From Algoriphagus sp. Y33 (GTDB taxonomy: Bacteria; Bacteroidota; Bacteroidia; Cytophagales; Cyclobacteriaceae), in the NCBI RefSeq assembly GCF_014838715.1, contig NZ_CP061947.1, forward strand, positions 3,596,001 to 3,660,000: DNA of 64,000 bases, written 5' to 3'. Shown here in pieces: positions 34,450-43,700 of this stretch. Under the pieces are notes generated by a model. It was not told the DNA's origin. It saw only the letters and a list, made by a program, of their open reading frames with translations, and did not search any database. Position 1 is the first letter of the stretch, and each line of letters begins with the position of its first letter. Made by a program: the position numbers and the translations under genes.

Positions 34450-35889
34450 CTAATTTCTAGCATGAAACAATGCGGAGAGGATAGGATTATCTGATTTTTT
34501 GAGGGTTTGCATTTTTTTCTGGATGTTTACGAAGTCGGAGAAATTGATTTTTGAAGTGTGGGCCCAGTTTATTGCCCTGAATTGGTTGAGGATGTCACCT
34601 GTTGTTGTACGGATCGATTTTTCTGATTTATACCACTTTGGACGGGGGAGGACTTGCGTTTTTGCAGTTTCTGAGGCCAGCAGAAGCATGGAATAGACGG
34701 CGGTGAGGAATGCGGGGACTTTTTCACAGGCCTGCTCGGTTCTGACCTGGGCTTCCCCGCATCCCAAAATAGTTTTCTCGTCTTTGAAGTTGACCTCTAT
34801 GCCCCATCTCCAGAGATAGGCTTGCAGCAGTGTGCCCAGGTCCAGCTCCGGTTCGGTACAGACCAGATAGGCCGGATCCCGGTAGAGCAGGCGTGACTTG
34901 AGAGTTTTGCGGTAGGAAACCGGACGGATGATAACCAGTTTCAAATCTTTGTTTCCGGCTTTTCTCCAGCGGACAGTCGGGATAACTTTAAGCTGAAACC
35001 CGTGAACTTTTCCAGCCGCCCATGCCTGGACTTTTACCCAGGAATAGTCATCGGACTGGCGGATTTGCTCGGGAGTCGGAAGCGGTTCTCCGTAGACTTT
35101 TTTCCGTCCCTTACCGGATGTGGGAGGCTCTGGAGGCAGGTAGAGGCTACAGTCTTTCCGGATTCTGCCGATCAGAATGGTGTTGGCAGGGAGCTTTTTC
35201 AGAACCGCTTCGTTGGTATAGCTTCCGTCCACGCTGACCACCAGTTCCTTGTCGGTAAAGCCATCCTGATCGAGATTTTCACGCAAGAGCCTGATCCGTT
35301 GGGCACCGATGACGCTGAGCTTGGCTTTTTTCTGGGTTTCACGGAACAGTTGCCAATCCTGTTCCCCTGCCGCTTTACCGGGCTTTTTTACACTGGGGCA
35401 ATGATGTAGATCAACGGGGATGGCCCGGGCCTGTACCGGGCCCATTTTTGAAAAACAGGATAATGAAAGCTGGATGAACCGCTGCCCCCAAACCAGATTA
35501 GTCTGGAAAGGTGGGCCAAGCGCATCCCTGAGCCAACGGGCACCAAACACGTTTCTTCCTTTTTTTGGTAACAAGGTGTCATCCATGTGGGCAAAAACAT
35601 ACCGCTGTACCGGATCGGCCAATGTGACAACTTTCCTTCGGATGACACCGAAAATCCCGGCAATATCCATCCTGTCCCCTTTGAAAAGGCGATAGGCGGC
35701 CGACCAGTCCTTAAACTGATCACCACTTGCGGTCAGCCAACCTGTAATGGTGGAACGCCCCATACAGGAAAGCACCCCGTTGACCAGCCTTGCGGCTCTT
35801 TGCCAGGTGCGAAACTGCTTGAAGCAGGATTGGCATTCTAAGAAAATCCCTTCCAGTACTCCCTTCAGATCTTCTCCGGGAGTTTTTTT
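34450..35889 (-). CDS. DDE transposase, orfB read by -1 frameshift
   Basis: 479 codons are open from 35889 to 34450. The DDE triad is visible: Asp in FAHMDDTLLP, Asp in VVSVDGSYTN and Glu in WRWGIEVNFKDEK. Homologous-looking sequence begins upstream of any start codon (CFKQFRTWQRAARLVNG precedes the GTG at 35775), and a TAA lies right before the frame opens at the A9 run (35891-35883). In the zero frame this run is the AAA AAA AAA of the small upstream ORF. A -1 slip there would fuse both frames into one protein of about 540 aa. Start by internal initiation is the alternative. Confidence 0.75.
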   Translation of the reverse strand, partial: KKTPGEDLKGVLEGIFLECQSCFKQFRTWQRAARLVNGVLSCMGRSTITGWLTASGDQFKDWSAAYRLFKGDRMDIAGIFGVIRRKVVTLADPVQRYVFAHMDDTLLPKKGRNVFGARWLRDALGPPFQTNLVWGQRFIQLSLSCFSKMGPVQARAIPVDLHHCPSVKKPGKAAGEQDWQLFRETQKKAKLSVIGAQRIRLLRENLDQDGFTDKELVVSVDGSYTNEAVLKKLPANTILIGRIRKDCSLYLPPEPPTSGKGRKKVYGEPLPTPEQIRQSDDYSWVKVQAWAAGKVHGFQLKVIPTVRWRKAGNKDLKLVIIRPVSYRKTLKSRLLYRDPAYLVCTEPELDLGTLLQAYLWRWGIEVNFKDEKTILGCGEAQVRTEQACEKVPAFLTAVYSMLLLASETAKTQVLPRPKWYKSEKSIRTTTGDILNQFRAINWAHTSKINFSDFVNIQKKMQTLKKSDNPILSALFHARN

Positions 35890-36071
35890 TTAAGGTCCGC
35901 TACGGACTGGTCACTGCGCTGCAGAACCAGTCTCTGGTGGTCGTCGATGATCCACTCCACTACTTCTCCTTGATGAAATTCGATGGCCTGGGCAACGGCA
36001 GCAGGAAAATTGACATACCACTGTTCGCTTTTTGCTCTTTTGATGAGTTGTACTTTGGTTGGATATCCCAT
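35865..36071 (-). CDS. AbrB-like small ORF of the IS (orfA)
   Basis: 68 aa from ATG 36071; an upstream TTG start is less likely because it would cover the palindromic operator. The sequence GYPTKVQLIKRAKSEQWYVNFP and EVVEWIIDDHQRLVLQR looks like a SpoVT/AbrB-type swapped-hairpin DNA-binding domain. It ends in KKKLPEKI, whose Lys codons make the A9 slippery run. As a separate product it could bind the palindrome upstream of its start and repress transposition; as a fusion it would supply end recognition. Confidence 0.65.
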   Translation of the reverse strand: MGYPTKVQLIKRAKSEQWYVNFPAAVAQAIEFHQGEVVEWIIDDHQRLVLQRSDQSVADLKKKLPEKI

Positions 36072-36091
36072 ATCTAGTTTATTAACTAGAT
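36072..36091. promoter_or_regulatory. Palindromic operator before orfA
   Basis: ATCTAGTTTATTAACTAGAT, an 8-bp perfect inverted repeat with a 4-base centre, ends directly at the ATG of the AbrB-like ORF. A related half-site TATCTAGTAAATA follows at 36146-36158. A likely autoregulatory site. Confidence 0.5.
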
Positions 36092-36102
36092 ATAATAATC
36101 TC

Positions 36103-36137
36103 AAAAAAAGGCCATAAATCCAAATTATGGCCTTTTT
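36103..36137. terminator. Terminator inside the IS upstream of orfA
   Basis: AAAAAGGCCATAA and TTATGGCCTTTTT pair perfectly around a 6- to 7-base loop. It sits between the right IS end and the transposase promoter, where it would block transcripts entering from outside, a common IS safeguard. Confidence 0.65.
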
Positions 36138-36306
36138 ATTTTAAGTATCTAGTAAATAGCCAAACGAAAACCTAGTTGTTACCTGCTGGCTTTTTTTAAC
36201 TCATTTCTGATAATTTTAAGACTCGATTATCAACAAATATTTCGGGATCAACTTTTCTTTTGTATAAGCTTTCCGTTGTCCATTTCAATTTTTTCGATTT
36301 CGCTAA

Positions 36307-36591
36307 TCATTTTTTTAGATTAACTGAGCGGTTTATTTTGTCTATTAAATAAAAATCGTCTTCGTAAAAATCCTCCTCTTTTAGAAGTGACCAAAAACTT
36401 GCAGCAATCATTACCCCTGCAGCAAATCCAAGCATTGAATTAAGAACCCTTTTGTTTATTGATTTGAAAAAGAAAACCATTGATGAGCCTGCTGCTGTAA
36501 CAAACCATGTGAATAACGTAGCTACTAGTGCTAATAATACAGGATTATAATTTAATAATTCTTCCATATCCCATTCATCATGTTTTACCAA
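36307..36591 (-). pseudogene. N-terminal fragment of a ZIP-family metal transporter
   Basis: The frame reads NYNPVLLALVATLFTWFVTAAGSSMVFFFKS, then KRVLNSMLGFAAGVMIAASFWSLL, which is the N-terminal two-helix part of ZIP/GufA-type transporters. Normal members have about 250-270 residues; here the frame leaves the family after about 70 residues and stops. The remaining transmembrane helices with metal ligands are missing, so it is a remnant. Confidence 0.75.
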
Positions 36592-37226
36592 TAGTAATCA
36601 AATATTATTTATCTATTGAGTTTATATTTAATGTAGGATTAGCCTTAATCATACTTTAAGATGATAAAATAGATTATCGGCAATAAAAGTTTACGGTCAA
36701 CAAATTTCCATTTGTCGCATTTAGTCTTAATTCAGGATCAAAAGGTATCGATCATATCCGGATCTATGTCCGGAAGAATGGTAAAAGTTAGTGCAGTTCG
36801 CAGGTCCTTTCAGTCTCTGTACTTGAGGGTCTCAGGCGATAAAGAACAGGGGAAAGGAATAAAATTATATAATCCCATCACGCAGGCTGGCTACTTCACT
36901 AAAATAATTTGCCATGGAGTATTTTTATAAACACACCTCATTCCTTCCCAAAAGCCCTGTTTCCCGATACGCTTCGTAACAGCCCCTCCTTAGAAGTGTC
37001 CCCATGACATTATCTTAAGCACCGGTTCTAGGGTGTTTTTTGGCGAAAACCAGAAAGCTATCCACAATATAGGGATTTGCCATGGAAATGGCTGGAGTTA
37101 GGAGGAACCTGTCGATCTCTGTCACTGGTCAGTTGGAAAGGAAATTAAATACTATATCTGATTATTGATTGCTCATGGCGGCAGGAAGCAGCAACTCTTA
37201 AAGCTGGTTTTTTTCCCGCCGTACAT
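36592..37226. other. Intergenic region with no recognisable gene
   Basis: Several short frames exist but none is protein-like. A fragment TTCCCGATACGCTTCG (36960-36975) resembles the palindromic mini-elements of the decayed RHS tip. Marks the border between the scar zone and the polysaccharide locus. Confidence 0.5.
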
Positions 37227-37955
37227 TCAAAACCATTTCACAATTTCATCGGCAATCAGTTCGTGTCCCCGGCGGTTGGGATGATTCACATGCGACATGT
37301 AGGCTTTGATATTTCCTTCTTCCAGAGCCTTCTTTTGAAACTCCGCAAAGGGATCTGCCAGTCCTACGCTGTATTTGGCCGCTAGTTTTCTTATCTGCTC
37401 TGCATGCTGTTCGAGCTGATTGTCGTGTGCCAGGATATCGTGTCGCTGGTCAGGCGACGGTGTCACGAGAATCACCTTGAGGTTTGCTTCCAAAGCCTCC
37501 CCTATCATTTTTCCCCAGGCCACTTCGGCTCTTTCCAGGCCAATGCCCAGATCATTCAGCGCATAGTCGATAAACAACACATCAGGTTTATGTGGCAGCA
37601 CATCCGTGGCCACACGCGGCTGCCCTTTCTCGGAATACTCTCCGCCAATGGCCGTCACGATGACGTTCACCACTGCATGCGGATACATTTCTTTCACTTT
37701 CCCAAGTACAATATTAGGGTAAGAATCAAGGGTATGGACCTCAGAATTGTGCCAGTACCCCGCCGGTACAGAATGCCCGTGAAAGACCAGATTGATCGTC
37801 CTGTTGTTCGGCCAGCGAGTGGTCAGTTCCTTTTTAAGGTCTGAAAGATAGGCGGCGGTATCTGCCCCTTTTTGGTCCTGCGACACAGAATATCCGGACA
37901 TCAGGAAAATCAAAAACATGAAAATTATTGTTCTCATTTTAAAACTGTTTACCAA
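37227..37955 (-). CDS. Secreted SGNH/GDSL-family esterase
   Basis: 242 aa with a signal peptide (MRTIIFMFLIFLMSGYSVSQ). Block I is FHGHSVPAGYW, with GHS in place of GDS and Ser as nucleophile; block II Gly is in AIGGEYS, block III Asn in DYALNDLG, and the Asp/His pair is near HVNHPNRRGHE at the end. Likely removes acyl groups from a polysaccharide or oligosaccharide. Last gene of the polysaccharide locus, 7 bp overlap with the preceding gene. Confidence 0.8.
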   Translation of the reverse strand: MVNSFKMRTIIFMFLIFLMSGYSVSQDQKGADTAAYLSDLKKELTTRWPNNRTINLVFHGHSVPAGYWHNSEVHTLDSYPNIVLGKVKEMYPHAVVNVIVTAIGGEYSEKGQPRVATDVLPHKPDVLFIDYALNDLGIGLERAEVAWGKMIGEALEANLKVILVTPSPDQRHDILAHDNQLEQHAEQIRKLAAKYSVGLADPFAEFQKKALEEGNIKAYMSHVNHPNRRGHELIADEIVKWF

Positions 37956-40498
37956 GATACCACCAGCTCGCCGGTCACACCTTCCACTACATAACTGTTG
38001 CCAAACTCTTTTTTACCTTTTTTCGATGATATCTTGCCTGTTTTCCAGGGATACCCACTATTCAGGTAGAAACTGATCTCATCTTCCTCGATTCCTTCGT
38101 CGGGATATATCCTCACAGTGGCATTTTCGAGTCCCGTAACCTGCAGCCTCCGGGTAACTCCCATTTCGCCGGAATGCATTTCTTTACAAGATACTATTCC
38201 GCTTTCTTGCCGCACAAAAACGCGGCACTCGCGGTTCCATGCCGTAGGAAAAGAGTAAGTCGCAAAACCATCTTCCAATTCCGTATCATAGCCCAACAAT
38301 ACAGGCGCTCCCTGACCAAATTTAAACCGGTGATCAACGGTAGTGTTAGGCACATATCCGGCAAAGAAAAAACCATTGTTGCTGCGTGAAATGCTCAACA
38401 CCGGACTCTTTATCGCAGGATTAAGTTTGTCAACGGCATATTCCAACCCGAATTCTTTGAGCACATACCGCAAGTAAGCGGGCCCTGTGAAATATTTTGT
38501 CGGATCATCAGGCTTCAGCAGCCGCTCTCCTTCAAAATGGCTGGAGTTGGTTCCACGCAGGTAAACGATCCTCCCTTCTTTCCAATCGGGATCCTGCCTC
38601 ACCCAGAGTACATCGCGCGAATGACTCCCCTGCGACATTTTTACCAAAACACGCGTATGCGGATCCTTGCTGTCATTTATCTTGCTTCGCAAACCGCCAC
38701 CAGAAAACAAGGCATCGTGGCGGATCATTTTCGGAAATTCCTCTTTCAGAATATCATTTTCATAATTTCCTGAAATACCAAATTCTCCTTCGAGCGGGTT
38801 TTCATTCCTTAGATTGATCAGCGAAAGAAACTCCTGACCGGCAAAATCCGCCGGGCCATAGACGATTACCTTCCCACCGTTTTTCACAAATCCCATCAGT
38901 TGTTTTTCATACTCTGATCCTGCATCCGGGACAATGCTTATCAAAACCGATTCTTCGAATAACTTCGGCTGGTTTTGCAGAGCGGATTTGAAATTCCCGG
39001 TAGAGATCACGGTATTCAAAGGCAATCCGTTGTTAATGGCCTGGCGGATAAACCAATCGCCATAGTAAATTTCGGCTAGACGGCTTGGCTGCATATGTGT
39101 CCACTGATGATATTCTTCAAAGGGATATACCCAAACCAAGGGGCCTGGAGCCGTAGGTGCGTCATACCTTGCTTTCATGATATGCGAAATTACCTCGTCA
39201 GGAACCTGAGTTGGCATATTCCCAAAAGAATCATCTATTGTTAAAAAGTTCAAATGCGTAGGTAGTCCCACTTCCCCCTTACCGTTGATCCGGGCAACCG
39301 ACATGGGCAGATAAATATCATGAGGCTCCCGGCCATAGCGATCGAGCCAAGGGCTGTTGAGCCACCAGGGATCGTGCGTGTAGTACCGGAAAATATAACG
39401 GTCATCCGGTAGCTCTGCCATCCGTGACAAGTATCCTACCAACTCCAGTCCAAAATCGCCGTCAAGTGCCGCCCAAGGGGAATTGGGAGGCGGTAATAGG
39501 TTAAAATCACCTTCATAAATCGCCTTTAGATCTACGCCGTCTTTCGCAAGGTCAACACCTGTGGAAAGATTTGTGCCGCGGGTCTCGATCCTGAAATCAG
39601 GACATTCCTTGCGAAACAAGCTCCAGAAGTCAATGATTTTTCTACGGGTATCTTCCAGCTTATCCGCATTGAAACCGTTACCTGTAAAAATTGTTCCTGT
39701 AGATGCCCATGGCTCCATGCCAAATCCAAACCCATTGCTGAACCAGATATAATCAAAGTCCAGGTCAGACAGGAAATGCTGACTTTGGCGCCCAAAGAAA
39801 GTACCAAAAGGCATACCTTCGGGAATGCCCTCCGGAAATCCGGCATAGGCAGCGTCATCGGCATTCAGTGTAGCATAACTGAACACAAATGACTTGTGAC
39901 CCATCGCGCTACCTTCCAGTATTTCCGGATGCTTTTCATACTTGAAAGGTGATTTGGCAAATTCGGGTCCCGGATCAAAGGTAGCTCCGATCCTCACGGG
40001 TTTTCCGGTGATTGCCTCTCCTGTCTCTTTCAATGTTTTGACAATAAGTTTTAGATCTTTATAGGTGAAAGCCGGGGGATTTTCCATGTATAAATAGGCT
40101 CGCTCGTGAAGCGACAGCTCTTTTGGTCCTGACCCAACCTCATGTACCGTGTTCGGGTTTCCTATATATTTCGACCACTCGAGCGCCTGGTTAAGATCTC
40201 CAGAGTAATCGAGTATCTCCGAGCCATCTGACGTCCATAGCATCACTGAAACGGTATCGGCATGTCTGAGCAAAGAATGCCACTGTGTAAACATTTCCGC
40301 CGCCACTTTTTTAAAGTAGGCTTCATCGTTCTGCTTGAAAGGCTTTAGGGATGCTTCCAGTGTAATGTTGTGAAACGGAGTTCCTTTTAGAGATCCCTCT
40401 ACCAGCGGAAGCGGATTCTGTGCAAAGGTTTTATTGGAAAGGCCGCCAAATCCCTCCAGCAGCAGTATACTCAACACTAATACTTTTACTTTTAACAT
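37949..40498 (-). CDS. Large secreted protein of the polysaccharide locus, unknown
   Basis: About 849 aa from the ATG at 40498, which puts a signal peptide (LKVKVLVLSILLLEGFGG) at the start; ATG 40543 adds 15 residues. The first 450 residues carry conserved-looking acidic and aromatic segments (TLEASLKPFKQ, GATFDPGPEF, YIWFSNGFGFGMEPW, IETRGTN), suggestive of a glycoside-hydrolase-type TIM barrel. Residues near 540-590 (PDAGSEYEKQLMGFVKNGGKVIVYG) look like a beta-galactosidase-type trimerisation/GATase-like domain. The C-terminal part is beta-rich. I cannot assign a family, so a catalytic role is inferred from context and layout only. Confidence 0.65.
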   Translation of the reverse strand: MLKVKVLVLSILLLEGFGGLSNKTFAQNPLPLVEGSLKGTPFHNITLEASLKPFKQNDEAYFKKVAAEMFTQWHSLLRHADTVSVMLWTSDGSEILDYSGDLNQALEWSKYIGNPNTVHEVGSGPKELSLHERAYLYMENPPAFTYKDLKLIVKTLKETGEAITGKPVRIGATFDPGPEFAKSPFKYEKHPEILEGSAMGHKSFVFSYATLNADDAAYAGFPEGIPEGMPFGTFFGRQSQHFLSDLDFDYIWFSNGFGFGMEPWASTGTIFTGNGFNADKLEDTRRKIIDFWSLFRKECPDFRIETRGTNLSTGVDLAKDGVDLKAIYEGDFNLLPPPNSPWAALDGDFGLELVGYLSRMAELPDDRYIFRYYTHDPWWLNSPWLDRYGREPHDIYLPMSVARINGKGEVGLPTHLNFLTIDDSFGNMPTQVPDEVISHIMKARYDAPTAPGPLVWVYPFEEYHQWTHMQPSRLAEIYYGDWFIRQAINNGLPLNTVISTGNFKSALQNQPKLFEESVLISIVPDAGSEYEKQLMGFVKNGGKVIVYGPADFAGQEFLSLINLRNENPLEGEFGISGNYENDILKEEFPKMIRHDALFSGGGLRSKINDSKDPHTRVLVKMSQGSHSRDVLWVRQDPDWKEGRIVYLRGTNSSHFEGERLLKPDDPTKYFTGPAYLRYVLKEFGLEYAVDKLNPAIKSPVLSISRSNNGFFFAGYVPNTTVDHRFKFGQGAPVLLGYDTELEDGFATYSFPTAWNRECRVFVRQESGIVSCKEMHSGEMGVTRRLQVTGLENATVRIYPDEGIEEDEISFYLNSGYPWKTGKISSKKGKKEFGNSYVVEGVTGELVVSW

Positions 40499-40736
40499 AG
40501 GTACATTTACATTTATCTGCATTGCAAAAAAAGGTTTATTCAAGGGCTGTCAAAGCCGTTGAAGACATGGTATTTGCCACTGAAGATACCAGGGGCTTTG
40601 TTTCATTTCGGGATTGACCTCGATTTTCCGCTGCGAAAATGGAACTGATTTTCCTGATGGCGACAATACCGAAAAGCAAAGGGTTTTCCACTGCCATCCA
40701 AGGATTTTTTTTCTGTTCTTTATTAGTGACATAGCT

Positions 40737-43700
40737 TTATTGTAATCGGATCATGAACTTGCTACTTACCTTTTCTCCACTCCCGTAGTTATATAAAGTG
40801 ACAACGTAAAATCCGGGAAGAGTACCTTCTAACCTTACTTCAACAGCTTGTAGACCTTTTGTAAATGAGCGGGACTCATCCCCCAGCCTTTTACCAAACA
40901 TATCAGTAACCGTAATTCTGCCCCGGGTGTCTTCCGGGACATCTACTCCAATGGACATGAGTCCCCCTTCATTTTTGTAAACTGTCAATTTGCTTTCCAT
41001 TCTGTCATTGAACATCGCCGTAATTATTGGATTCAAAAGCACACTGTCCTGAGCTATCTGCGGGCTGTCCGGTGACAAGGTGATGTAATCTATCTCTACC
41101 ACATTACCAAAAGAAGCCTGACTCACCGGGCTGGGCACATCGAACCGGATAATCCTGATATGGCTTTTTCCCGTCCACGACGCTTCCTCGCTCAACTCTA
41201 CGGTATATTCTTTATAATCTGAATGGTTAGCTAAAATATCAAACTCGACAAAATGGGCAACATTGTCACCTACCGGCCCCCACCAATAAAATCTGGCTTT
41301 CGAGTCACCGGTTACGTTTTTCATTTTAATGGTGGCATATTTATAGACACTTGGATCTATTGGTTCCGCATCTGGCACATCATACCGGATGTTGTGGTAG
41401 GTTTGAGCAGTAGTGAGCGAAAGAACACTGTTGGAGGTGCTTGCATTCGTATAATTCACAATATTCCAGCCCTCTACCTTGTTGTTTACCACGGGCTCCT
41501 CAAAATGCCAAGTGTAGGCTTGGATTTCTGGAATAGAAGAGAGTAATTTAACCTGATCGACACGGACGTTTTCACCTAGCGATGCGGTGCTTGCCATAGC
41601 AGGCAAATCAAAACGGATAATACGGATACTGGTCTTTCCAGTCCAATCGGTATTTTCGCTTAGATCTACAATGTATTCTTGGTAATCCGTATCGTTAGCC
41701 GAAATGTCGAACTCCACAAAATTGGCAACATTGTCACCAGCTGGCCCCCACCAGTAAAATCTAGCTTTGGTATCCGGCGTCTCATTTTTCAACTTGATAG
41801 AAGCATATTTACTGTGGGACGGATCGATCACATTGCTTGCGGGCACATCATATTTAATGTGTTGGTAGGTCTGGGAAACGGTTAAATTCAAAATTCCATC
41901 CGCTGAATTAGCATTGGTATAATTCACAATGGTCCAGCCATCGATGCGGTTATTTTCCACTGTTTCGTCAAATTCCCAGATGTGCGTCTGATAATCTCCC
42001 TGCCCTTCACATTCAGAGTTAGCTGTCTTATATAACTCCAAGGTGGCCATTTGCGGCCGATCAACACCACTGATAGGCTCTACCGCCAGCCTATAGCTTC
42101 CCCACCTCGGACCCGCCGCCCAATAGGTACCATTTATGCAATTTTCCTGCAAGTAGGCCAGCATGTTGTCGAGCGCAACCAGCCATCTCGGATCATCGTC
42201 CGGCACCCCATATTCTCCTATAAATCCTCTGAAACCGTTCTGTTTAATCCAATTTACAAATGGTGCGGTTCTGGTAATGCCTATGTTTGGGTTGGCCCCC
42301 TCACCGTCATAGTCTTGGTCGTATTTCCCCGAAGCATCATCGTCAAAATAGACATGCCCTTCAAAGATCAGGTTGTCGGAGGGGTCGTTCAGGTTTTTAA
42401 GGTTATCGCTTGCCGAAGGCCATCTTTCTGCCGAACTCCAGCTGTCTCCGGCCACAACTATGGTCGTTTCTGCATCTACATTCCGAATCTCGGTAATTAT
42501 TGCCTGGGCAATGCCTGCCCAGGGAGTCGTGTGCAACATCCCGTGGGGCTCGTTCATGATGCCATAGCCCCATATGTTCTCTCTCGACTTAAATTCGCCG
42601 GCAATCTTTCCCCATACATCGGCAACGGCAGACACGGGCAACGCAGGATCTCCGATGATATATTCGGTGGTATCAATTTTCCTGCGGCCGTAATTGTGCA
42701 TATCCAGCAATACCCACATTCCCCTGGCCCGTGCGGCGGTCACAAAAGTTTTCATCCTGCTCAGCTCCACGACATTCAATGGCCCATTCAGCTGCTGCTG
42801 AATCCGTTCCCATTTAAAGGGCAACCTTATCAGATTCAAGCCTTTAGATTTAAAATAATCCAGTTCTTCTTTTGTGGGATAGCTATAATCCGAGCCATAA
42901 ACACCCGGCATATCATCTCCAAACTCGGCTCCGGCAAGGTTTACTCCGAACGGCGAGGGCAACAAAGGCGCCATGGGTTGCACAGGTTCCGGTTCCGGCT
43001 CCGGCAGCACTTCTGATGACATCTTTATGTAATCGATCTCGATCACCTTACCGTAAGACGAGGAATACAACGGGCTGGGCACGTCAAAGCGGATAGCACT
43101 GATAGTCCCTTCCCATCTCGTATCCCTGCTCAAATCGATTTTGTATTCCTTGTATATGGTATCATTGGCTGATATATCAAATTCTACAAAGGCAGCAGTG
43201 GCCTGGCTTCCCCACCAATAAAACCGCGCCTTGGTATCGGCAGTAGTGTTCTTCAACAGGATAATAGCTGTTTTACTTTCGGCAGGATCAATCGCATTCC
43301 CTGCAGGAACATCGTAGCGGATATGGTTGTAGGTCTGTGTACCCGTGAGATTTAATATTCCATTGTCTGTACCTGCATTGCCGTAGTTGACAATTGTCCA
43401 GCCTTCCACCTTATTGCTCACCACGGGGTCTTCAAACTCCCAGACATGGGTTATGCCTACATCGGGATCGTCCATTGCTCCGGTGCGTAGACGAAATTGG
43501 CGGGCGACAGGTTTATTGATGAGGTAAATTTCGTTTATAACGTTTACCAACTGTTGCTCAATAGTGCTTTCAGCAGGTTTGTTGATCAGGTAGCTATCAA
43601 AAAGATTTTTATTGTGCGTATATTTTAGATCATTTGTATTCTTCAGGGTTTCAATATAGGTTTCAATATCTTCAAAAGTGCCGTGTTTCACCGAATCAGG

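Larger units (their letters stand above)
34394..36177 (-). mobile_element. IS element with two transposase frames
   Basis: About 1784 bp. The termini are AACTAGGTTTTCGT (34394-34407) and its complement ACGAAAACCTAGTT (36164-36177), 14 bp exact. The left end is part of a 45-bp perfect palindrome (34394-34438), so the terminal sequence occurs twice there, head to head. Internally a small ORF (35865-36071) overlaps the large transposase frame on the same strand. No clear target duplication is seen in the flanks. Family placement is tentative; DDE type, IS4/IS701-like. Confidence 0.8.

Noticed and set aside
36712..36930. 72-codon plus-strand frame
   Set aside because: No recognisable motif, no start context and located in the debris zone.
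40550..40732. 60-codon minus-strand frame between two large genes
   Set aside because: Contains no family motif and looks like leader or spacer sequence of the downstream gene.
42051..43016. A 321-codon open frame on the plus strand
   Set aside because: It lies antisense to the GH5 domain, has low-complexity Arg/Pro/Ile-rich composition and no start context; the minus-strand gene has clear catalytic motifs.
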